From the NCBI GenBank assembly GCA_023436605.1, contig JAEZIQ010000075.1:1-7154 (forward strand): 7,154 bases of DNA, read 5' to 3'. The notes under the pieces were generated by a model that was not told the DNA's origin, ran no database searches, and worked only from the letters and a program-made list of their open reading frames with translations. Each line of letters begins with the position of its first letter. Positions within the stretch are counted from its first letter, which is position 1. This document shows positions 1 to 4,299 of the stretch, piece by piece. The stretch is from Actinomycetes bacterium (GTDB lineage: Bacteria; Actinomycetota; Thermoleophilia; Solirubrobacterales; 70-9). The position numbers and the translations under genes are program-made.

Positions 1-1818
1 GGTCAGCGCCGTCGCGACCGCCACCCGGGCCGTTTCCGGTCCGCCCGGATGGGTCTGGTCGTCACCAATGCCGGGACCGGGGTTGCGGGCGATTCCGAAA
101 CGGCGCTCGAGCCCGAGCACCCAGATCCGCGACCACTCGCCGCCCTTCAGCATGTCGAGGCCCAGCACCTGCACCGCCCCCACCCCGGGCAGGTTCGAAC
201 CGCCGGCCGGTTCCAGACCGCCTTCGGCCAGGGCTTCGAGGAAAGTGGTGAACTCCCGGACCGAGGCGTTCGGGTCGCGCCGCGAGAAGTCGGTCGCGAT
301 CTCGGCCAGACGCGAAAGTCCGAGCAGCCGTTCGGCCGTTTCGGGCCGGGCCGCGAAGAGTCGCTGGCGCCGGAAGCCGATCCGCTCGATCAGCCTTCTC
401 ACATACGCGTCGGGCCGCCGGGTGTCGAGGGCGCCGGCCGCCGCCTTGTAGAGGGAGAGAAAGCCTTCGATCCGCTGGCGGGCCTCGGGCGCCATCTGCG
501 GCGATTCGAGCGAGGCTTCGCTGGCGGTGACCATGTCGAGCTTGCGCCGCTTTGAGATCTGGGTGAGCCGGGCGAGGTCGAGCGAGCGGAGTTCGGTCGG
601 CGGCCGCATCAGGGCCCGGGTGACGGCCCGGGCGTCGGTCGGGTCGGTCAGCGCCCTCAGCCAGGCGATCGTGTCGCGGACCTCGGGCTGGCGAAACAGC
701 GCCGCGCCACCACCAGGCCGGGCCGGAATCCCGCGTTCGGCCAGGGCCCCGACGATCGCCACCCCCTGCGAGTTCACATCCGGCACCGCAATCGCCAGTT
801 CCTCGGCCGGGGTGCCGGAAGCGATCTGCAGTTCGACTTCGCGGGCCACCGCCTGCGCTTCCGCCCGGGCCGAGGCGGGCCGCCAGTAGCGAACCGAACC
901 TTCATCGCCCCGGGCCTCCCAGGCTCCTTCGGGCAGCGGGCCCTTGCCGAGCGAGGCCCGGGCGGCGGTGATCCGCACCTCGCTCATCCGCCAGGCCTCG
1001 TCCAGGGTGATCTCGTCCGGGTCGGGGAAGGCGGTGAGGAAGCGCTGTTCGGCCCCCGGTCCGTAGATCGCCCGCGAGGGATCGAGTCCTGCGACCACGC
1101 TCTCCGGTCCTGCCGCGGCCAGCTTTTCGAGCAGTCCCGCGCGGGCCGGATGGAGGTCCTCGAGTTCGTCGATCACGAGTTGCGGGAAGCGGGTGATGGC
1201 CTCGCGGGCGAGGTTGGGGTCGCTCAGGAGCTCTTCGGCGATCCGGGGCAGAACGTTCCGGTCGAGCAGGTCGGCGGCGGCGAGGATCCGGTCGTGGACC
1301 TCGATCAACTCGGCCAGCTCGCCCCCGTCCTCGCCTTCCCGTTTGGCCCGGTCGATTCCGACCAGGAGCTCACGCAGCAGTCCGGCCGGGTTGCCGCGGA
1401 TCTCATGGTTTCGGAGCGGCAGCTCGTCGACCCGGGCGAGCAGCATGGCCAGCCGTTCGGCCGCCCCGATCACTTCGAAGGAGGGGCCGAGACCGGCTTC
1501 GATCGGCCGGTGGCGGAGGATCTCTTCGGCCAGGCCTTCCCAGGTGAAGACCGACAGCGACTCGTAGGGACCGGGCAGGTCGTCCTCGAGCTTCGCCCGG
1601 TGGGCGGCGGCGGACCGGTCGGTCGAGGTGATCAAGGCGACCTTCGAAGGGTCGAGGCCCTGGCCGGAAAGCTGGATGACCCGTTCCCTCAGCGCGGTGC
1701 TCTTGCCGGTGCCGGCCCCGCCGCGAATCAGCAGGGTGCCGGAACCGTGCGCGCGAACCCGATCCCGGCCGGGGCCGGGATCTCCATCGGCACCGGTTCT
1801 CGAGGCAGGATCACTCAC
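1..1818 (-). CDS. UvrD/Rep-like superfamily 1 DNA helicase, AdnA-like, 3' end outside window
   Basis: This frame is open from a GTG at 1818 to the window edge (606 codons, no stop), so the C-terminus is missing. Superfamily 1 motifs read in order: Walker A GGAGTGKST (residues 33-41, Lys39), motif Ia ALITSTDRSAA (61-71), a TxHxxA-like block TWEGLA (92-97), motif II VIDELEDL (215-222), a motif III-like block AGLDPSRAIYG (243-253), LDEAWRMS (272-279, keeping Arg277), and motif V GLDMLKGGEW (553-562, Lys558). Such proteins are ATP-driven 3'-5' translocases. In actinobacteria the closest architecture I know is AdnAB, a helicase-nuclease dimer that resects double-strand breaks. Motif VI and any RecB-type nuclease domain would lie past the left edge. 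An in-frame TAA at 1828-1830 and no other usable start before Walker A fix the GTG start. That leaves only about 30 residues before Walker A and no clear Q motif. Several catalytic-coupling residues differ from consensus (see findings). The family is confident; the AdnA assignment is inference. Confidence 0.88.
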   Translation of the reverse strand, partial: MSDPASRTGADGDPGPGRDRVRAHGSGTLLIRGGAGTGKSTALRERVIQLSGQGLDPSKVALITSTDRSAAAHRAKLEDDLPGPYESLSVFTWEGLAEEILRHRPIEAGLGPSFEVIGAAERLAMLLARVDELPLRNHEIRGNPAGLLRELLVGIDRAKREGEDGGELAELIEVHDRILAAADLLDRNVLPRIAEELLSDPNLAREAITRFPQLVIDELEDLHPARAGLLEKLAAAGPESVVAGLDPSRAIYGPGAEQRFLTAFPDPDEITLDEAWRMSEVRITAARASLGKGPLPEGAWEARGDEGSVRYWRPASARAEAQAVAREVELQIASGTPAEELAIAVPDVNSQGVAIVGALAERGIPARPGGGAALFRQPEVRDTIAWLRALTDPTDARAVTRALMRPPTELRSLDLARLTQISKRRKLDMVTASEASLESPQMAPEARQRIEGFLSLYKAAAGALDTRRPDAYVRRLIERIGFRRQRLFAARPETAERLLGLSRLAEIATDFSRRDPNASVREFTTFLEALAEGGLEPAGGSNLPGVGAVQVLGLDMLKGGEWSRIWVLGLERRFGIARNPGPGIGDDQTHPGGPETARVAVATALT

Positions 1819-1824
1819 ACCCCC

Positions 1825-1830
1825 AAGTTA
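1825..1830 (-). promoter_or_regulatory. Possible -10 box for the helicase gene, leaderless type
   Basis: On the minus strand TAACTT (fits TANNNT) ends six bases before the GTG start at 1818. That places the expected transcription start at or next to the start codon. No good Shine-Dalgarno is present; only a G-run sits between. Leaderless mRNAs are common in actinobacteria, which makes this arrangement plausible. No clear -35 hexamer is seen. TANNNT is a loose pattern, so this is suggestive only. Confidence 0.35.
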
Positions 1831-1859
1831 CCCGAGAAAAGCAACCGTCTTGACTCTTG

Positions 1860-1901
1860 GTGGGTCGGATTTCAGTCACTCCCGCCGGAAATCCGACCCA
1901 C
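1860..1901. repeat. Perfect 14-bp inverted repeat between divergent genes (candidate operator)
   Basis: GTGGGTCGGATTTC at 1860-1873 is exactly reverse-complemented by GAAATCCGACCCAC at 1888-1901, with a 14-base spacer. It sits in the 108-base gap between the divergent helicase and phosphatase genes. It has no T-run, and there is no upstream gene for it to terminate. A TTGACT hexamer (1850-1855) abuts its left side, so it could overlap a plus-strand promoter. Possible roles are a dimeric regulator site controlling both genes or an RNA hairpin in a 5' UTR. The repeat is certain; its function is inferred. Confidence 0.7.
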
Positions 1902-1922
1902 GGGCCCACCGACCGTTGCCTT

Positions 1923-1928
1923 TAGCAT
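1923..1928 (+). promoter_or_regulatory. Weak candidate -10 box at the phosphatase start
   Basis: TAGCAT fits TANNNT and overlaps the annotated ATG at 1927. It lies seven bases before an in-frame GTG at 1936. If used, the mRNA would start at or near that GTG and the protein would lose its first three residues (MWW). There is no Shine-Dalgarno upstream of either start, which keeps this possibility open. A competing reading is TTGACT at 1850 with a poor -10 near 1871. Confidence 0.22.
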
Positions 1929-2775
1929 GTGGTGGGTGAACCAGCTACCAGCCGATCCCGCCCTCGATGCTGACTGGACCGGCATCTGCCGTCGCATCGT
2001 CGAAGAGCAGAAGAAGCTTTTCGCCGAGTACGACACCACCGAGAAGCGCGACAACTACGAGGGCGTCGGCGAAGGTGGCGATCACACCCTGGTCCTCGAC
2101 CGGATCTGTGAGGACATCGTGTTCGCCGAACTGGAGAATCTGGCCGAGAGCGGAGGCGCCGCCTTCACCGCGATCTCGGAGGAGCGCGGCACAGTCACCT
2201 TCAACGAGGGCGGCAACGTCTGGGTCGTGATCGATCCGATCGACGGTTCGCTCAACTTCAAGCGCACGATTCCCCGCCACAGCCTCTCGATCGCGGTCGC
2301 CACCGCCCCGAACATGGGGGCGGTCGAGTTCGGCTACGTCTATGACTTCGGCACCGACGAGGAGTTCCTCGCCCAGTCCGGCGAGGGCGCCTACCTGAAC
2401 GAGGCCCGCCTCAACCTTGAGCCGCGTGATGGCCTCGAAGTGGTCGGCGTCGAAGGATCGGACCCGATCCAGCTTGCCCCGATGCTGGCGAAGCTGGCCG
2501 GCAAGGTCTACCGGGTTCGCTGCATCGGTTCACTGGCGATTTCGATCGCCTCGGTCGCGGCTGGCCGCTTCGACGGTCTCGCCTTCCCGCACCACTCCCG
2601 TTCGGTTGATGTCGCTGCCGCCCAGCTGATTGCCCGCGAGGCGGGCGCTCTGGTCGACCTCGGCGAGGGAGGCCTCAGCGAGATCGGCCTCGCCCTCGAT
2701 GAGCGTTTCCCGGTCACCGTCGCCTCGAGCGGCGAGGGCCTCGAGACCCTCCTTCTGAGCCGCACCGACGACTGA
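1927..2775 (+). CDS. Inositol monophosphatase / fructose-1,6-bisphosphatase family phosphatase
   Basis: This encodes 282 residues, the usual length for the family. These enzymes are cytosolic, Mg2+-dependent phosphatases acting on small phosphate esters such as inositol-1-phosphate, fructose-1,6-bisphosphate, histidinol phosphate or PAP. Metal-site motifs are visible: ISEE (residues 83-86, Glu85/Glu86), DPIDGSLNF (103-111, Asp103 and Asp106), the RCIGSLAI block that matches the family's GS-A-L helix, and a C-terminal SVDVAAAQLIAREAG (starting at 226, Asp228). The classical WDxAAG is VDVAAA here: Trp is replaced but the metal-binding Asp is kept, as I recall for archaeal-type dual IMPase/FBPases. 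The substrate cannot be assigned from sequence. ATG at 1927 is chosen as the first start downstream of the intergenic region; there is no Shine-Dalgarno, and GTG at 1936 is an alternative. The same open frame extends upstream to 1150, but there it lies antisense to the helicase. The gene appears monocistronic, with a terminator at 2855-2890. Confidence 0.9.
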   Translation: MWWVNQLPADPALDADWTGICRRIVEEQKKLFAEYDTTEKRDNYEGVGEGGDHTLVLDRICEDIVFAELENLAESGGAAFTAISEERGTVTFNEGGNVWVVIDPIDGSLNFKRTIPRHSLSIAVATAPNMGAVEFGYVYDFGTDEEFLAQSGEGAYLNEARLNLEPRDGLEVVGVEGSDPIQLAPMLAKLAGKVYRVRCIGSLAISIASVAAGRFDGLAFPHHSRSVDVAAAQLIAREAGALVDLGEGGLSEIGLALDERFPVTVASSGEGLETLLLSRTDD

Positions 2776-2781
2776 ATCGCC

Positions 2782-2811
2782 CGTCGGATACCGGGTCCTG
2801 AACCCGGGACG
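2782..2811 (+). other. GC-rich hairpin just after the phosphatase stop codon
   Basis: CCGGGT (2791-2796) pairs with ACCCGG (2802-2807) around a five-base loop. An outer CGTC (2782-2785) / GACG (2808-2811) pairing is separated by a five-base bulge. It begins seven bases after the stop. No T-run follows, so it is more likely a transcript-end stabiliser or pause hairpin than a stand-alone terminator. Confidence 0.5.
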
Positions 2812-2854
2812 GGAGGCGAACACGAATGGCCAGTTCGACCTCCCGGCCATCCCT

Positions 2855-2890
2855 GCACGATGAATTTCATCGTCTAATCGTGCCTTTTTT
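2855..2890 (+). terminator. Intrinsic terminator of the phosphatase gene
   Basis: GCACGAT (2855-2861) pairs with ATCGTGC (2877-2883), followed by C and six T residues (2885-2890). The stem is short (7 bp) with a 15-base loop. It is 80 bases downstream of the phosphatase stop and upstream of the next promoter. The left arm is also part of a second perfect hairpin: ACGATGAA 2857-2864 with TTCATCGT 2866-2873. The two structures exclude each other. Confidence 0.7.
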
Positions 2891-2940
2891 GGCTTGCTGA
2901 AGCCAGTTACCGGTCCGTGACGGAGGTCACACCAAAAAAG
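2884..2940. repeat. A/T-tract inverted repeat enclosing smaller palindromes
   Basis: CTTTTTTGG (2884-2892) is exactly reverse-complemented by CCAAAAAAG (2932-2940). Between them lie GGCTT-GCTG-AAGCC (2891-2904) and GTGAC-GGAG-GTCAC (2917-2930). This is a nested set of palindromes in the space between the phosphatase terminator and the promoter of the basic protein. The T-tract doubles as the terminator tail. The A/T tracts may also be bent DNA. The function is unknown. Confidence 0.6.
2916..2931 (+). promoter_or_regulatory. CRP/FNR-family-like operator
   Basis: CGTGA-N6-TCACA matches the TGTGA-N6-TCACA consensus of CRP and its actinobacterial relatives (Crp, GlxR) at nine of ten defined positions, including both core GTGA/TCAC half-sites. 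Its centre lies about 52 bases upstream of the transcription start expected from the -10 box at 2964-2969. That position would suit regulation of the histone-like gene. The identity of the regulator is inference, and chance palindromes of this size do occur. Confidence 0.5.
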
Positions 2941-2960
2941 AACATGTGTTCGTATTTCGT

Positions 2961-2969
2961 TGCTACACT
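2961..2969 (+). promoter_or_regulatory. Extended -10 promoter of the histone-like gene
   Basis: TGCTACACT gives an extended -10 (TGn plus TACACT). The flanks are unusually AT-rich for this genome. No good -35 hexamer is seen at 17-18 bases upstream, consistent with an extended -10 promoter or one needing an activator. The predicted start near 2976 leaves a leader of about 50 bases. Confidence 0.5.
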
Positions 2970-3007
2970 TCAAACATCATTAGAAGTAAGTAATCTGCTT
3001 TCAACAC

Positions 3008-3013
3008 AAAGGA
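3008..3013 (+). promoter_or_regulatory. Ribosome binding site of the histone-like gene
   Basis: AAAGGA ends 13 bases before ATG 3027 and four bases before an in-frame TTG at 3018. The spacing is somewhat long for the ATG and short for the TTG. The ATG is preferred because MAEAKK is a natural beginning for this kind of tail. Confidence 0.5.
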
Positions 3014-3026
3014 CTGGTTGATCCCC

Positions 3027-3701
3027 ATGGCCGAAGCAAAGAAGACTGCACCCAAAAAGACCACCGCCAAGAAGACAGCCGCGAAGAAGCCGGCTGCGAG
3101 CGCCGCAAAGAAGCCGGCCGCGAAGAAGGCTGCGCCGAAGAAGGCGACCAAGCCCCGCACCGCCGCTCAGCTCCGCGCCGAGGCCGAGAAGAAGGCCGTT
3201 CACGCCGCCAAGCTCGACGCCGAGAACGCCAAGAGCCGCATCGAAGAGGTTCAGGAGACCGCCGTCGAGTACGCCCGCAAGGGTGTTGACGTGCCGGTAG
3301 GTGCCGCCCTCAACCTGACCGACCGCGTCTCCGAGGTCATCGAGGACTGGACCGACCGGGCTTCCGCCGAGAAGAAGGTCAAGGGCTACCGCGCCGACCT
3401 CACCAAGACCCTCAAGCGCGCCGAGCGTCGTGGCGTCACCACCCGCCGCAAGGCCACCACTCAGGCCAAGAAGCAGCGCAAGTCGATCGAGAAGACCGTC
3501 CGCCAGCAGCGGAAGAGCTTCGAGAAGACCGTCAAGACGACCAACAAGGACGTCAACAAGCAGATCGAGGCCCGCGTCAACGAGGTAACCAAGCGTGCCT
3601 ACCAGGCGCAGACGGATCTCGGTAAGGTTGCTGACGCCCAGGGCAAGAAGGCCCAGGATCTCGTCAACAAGGTCACGGAGCAGCTTTCGGCTCTGGTCTA
3701 G
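3027..3701 (+). CDS. Histone H1-like Lys/Ala-rich tail fused to a helical coiled-coil domain
   Basis: This encodes 224 residues and is strongly basic. Residues 4-44 are a low-complexity Lys/Ala/Pro/Thr tail with repeated AAKKP/TAKK units, like the C-terminal tail of eukaryotic histone H1 and of bacterial H1-like and HU-type nucleoid proteins. It should bind DNA or another polyanion. Residues 46-85 form an Ala/Lys/Glu-rich helix. Residues 86-100 (GVDVPVGAALNLTDR) are a less charged break. Residues 101-222 are a long, highly charged amphipathic helical region containing two adjacent 11-residue repeats, QRKSIEKTVRQ (150-160) and QRKSFEKTVKT (161-171). No Cys, signal peptide or membrane segment is present, so the protein is probably cytosolic and nucleoid-associated. 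Mycobacterial HBHA combines similar parts in the opposite order. A phasin-like or surface-adhesin role is possible but less likely. Its own promoter, structured leader region and strong terminator suggest a well-expressed single-gene unit. An in-frame TTG at 3018 would add three residues. Confidence 0.85.
   Translation: MAEAKKTAPKKTTAKKTAAKKPAASAAKKPAAKKAAPKKATKPRTAAQLRAEAEKKAVHAAKLDAENAKSRIEEVQETAVEYARKGVDVPVGAALNLTDRVSEVIEDWTDRASAEKKVKGYRADLTKTLKRAERRGVTTRRKATTQAKKQRKSIEKTVRQQRKSFEKTVKTTNKDVNKQIEARVNEVTKRAYQAQTDLGKVADAQGKKAQDLVNKVTEQLSALV
3045..3153 (+). repeat. Low-complexity AAGAAG/GCnGC coding repeat (H1-like tail)
   Basis: Imperfect units of AAGAAG followed by GCC/GCG/CCG codons recur across this stretch and encode the Lys-Lys-Ala/Pro-Ala tail. 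The DNA repeat is prone to slippage, so the tail length probably varies among strains; that is inference. Confidence 0.7.
3474..3539 (+). repeat. Two tandem 33-base units encoding an 11-residue repeat
   Basis: Positions 3474-3506 and 3507-3539 encode QRKSIEKTVRQ and QRKSFEKTVKT. Eight of eleven residues are identical, with I/F, R/K and Q/T differences. Eleven-residue periodicity is typical of hendecad coiled coils and amphipathic lipid- or surface-binding helices. Confidence 0.75.
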
Positions 3702-3716
3702 ACCAAATCGCTTAGC

Positions 3717-3781
3717 CCGGTTGCCGCTGGAGAACGGCCAACCGGAGAAGATCGGCTGACCTCATAACCTCGTCAGTCGAT
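3717..3781 (+). other. Two stable hairpins in the 3' UTR of the histone-like gene
   Basis: Hairpin one: CCGGTTG-CCG (3717-3726) pairs with CGG-c-CAACCGG (3735-3745) with one bulged base and an eight-base loop. Hairpin two: ATCGGCTGAC (3751-3760) pairs with GTCAGTCGAT (3772-3781) as a 10-bp stem with one G-U pair. They precede the terminator at 3802. The array could protect the mRNA 3' end or form a processed small RNA. Confidence 0.55.
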
Positions 3782-3801
3782 GTAGTACCTCTCCTCCCTC
3801 G

Positions 3802-3834
3802 CCAACGGCCCCTTCCTCGGGGCCGTTGGTATTT
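3802..3834 (+). terminator. Strong intrinsic terminator between convergent genes
   Basis: CCAACGGCCCC (3802-3812) pairs perfectly with GGGGCCGTTGG (3819-3829) around a six-base loop, followed by TATTT. This gives an 11-bp GC-rich stem, 100 bases after the histone-like stop. The minus-strand operon ends only 17 bases away, so the stem may also serve it, although no T-run follows on that strand. Confidence 0.85.
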
Positions 3835-3846
3835 AACGGAACGCCC

Positions 3847-4278
3847 TCACCTAGCGAAGAGGCAGTTGACCGACATCGTGTAACCGACGTCCGGGCCTTC
3901 GTCTCCACTGACTAAGAATTCATAACCACCTGGCGCTCCGATCTTGTTGCCGATCGCAGTCCGACTCAATTCGAAGGAGTCTGGTCCCAGGACACCTATC
4001 GCTGGGTCTATGGCAGTCGGAGCCTTTCGAGGGCACACAATCGTCCCTCGTGTCTCCGTGAAGACTCCGTCGTGAGGAACTGGATCTTGAGACCTGACCA
4101 CCTCACGGTGACCGACCAACATCTTTCCCATGGCTCTAGCCCCAACCGACGAGTTCTTTAGATCGTCCCGCCCCACAGTGAACTTTCCGGGCAAGGCGAC
4201 GGCGGTCCCCCCGATTGCGATGACCAGGGCGATCAATGCCACGACCATTGCCGGTGACGGTCGCGGAATCCCTCTCAT
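3847..4278 (-). CDS. Small exported or membrane-tethered protein, Thermoleophilia type
   Basis: This encodes 143 residues with no recognised enzymatic domain. The N-terminus reads MRGIPRPSPA followed by a hydrophobic stretch (residues 10-29) ending GGTAVALPG. It is a signal peptide, with possible cleavage after the AVA ending at residue 28, or a single membrane anchor. Next comes VGRDDLKNSSVGARAM (35-50), matching the VG-x-x-LKN-x-SV linker I recall after such N-termini in Solirubrobacterales secretome proteins. The outer domain has exactly two Cys (82 and 139), likely a disulfide. Many relatives have a CPAGxxxxGGG turn after the first Cys; here it is CPRKAPTAIDPAIG, a divergent form. The gene lies 21 bases downstream of the large exported protein with its own strong Shine-Dalgarno, so the two are very likely co-transcribed. 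The function is unknown. Confidence 0.85.
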   Translation of the reverse strand: MRGIPRPSPAMVVALIALVIAIGGTAVALPGKFTVGRDDLKNSSVGARAMGKMLVGHREVVRSQDPVPHDGVFTETRGTIVCPRKAPTAIDPAIGVLGPDSFELSRTAIGNKIGAPGGYEFLVSGDEGPDVGYTMSVNCLFAR

Positions 4279-4282
4279 GCCT

Positions 4283-4289
4283 CCTCCTT
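4283..4289 (-). promoter_or_regulatory. Strong Shine-Dalgarno of the 143-residue gene
   Basis: On the minus strand AAGGAGG, followed by a further AGG, lies four bases upstream of ATG 4278 and inside the 21-base gap after the stop of the upstream gene. It is the best ribosome binding site in the window. It fixes this start and suggests efficient re-initiation after the large gene. Confidence 0.8.
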
Positions 4290-4299
4290 GCCTGCCGAA

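Noticed and set aside
49..889. Several plus-strand open frames of 120-168 codons.
   Set aside because: They are shadows of the GC-rich minus-strand helicase. The composition is rich in Arg, Ser, Gly and Pro with no domain, and the minus strand reads through with conserved motifs.
1860..1901. The inverted repeat as an intrinsic terminator.
   Set aside because: Both flanking genes point away from it and no T-run follows either arm.
1150..1926. A long plus-strand open frame continuous with the phosphatase, which would give a 541-residue protein.
   Set aside because: Up to about 1818 it is antisense to a clear helicase with Walker A. Its upstream part has no family features, and the phosphatase is already full length from 1927.
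1945..2973. Minus-strand open frames overlapping the phosphatase and the region after it.
   Set aside because: They are antisense to strongly conserved DPIDGS-type coding sequence and cross the terminator and promoter region. No start signal or family resemblance is seen.
3018..3026. TTG at 3018 as the start of the histone-like protein.
   Set aside because: It is only four bases from the AAAGGA site and would add an unusual MIP prefix. ATG 3027 gives a natural MAEAKK start, though the TTG cannot be fully excluded.
3045..3153. The AAGAAG/GCC repeats as a CRISPR-like or satellite array.
   Set aside because: The units are short, imperfect and in frame with no unique spacers. They simply encode the Lys/Ala tail.
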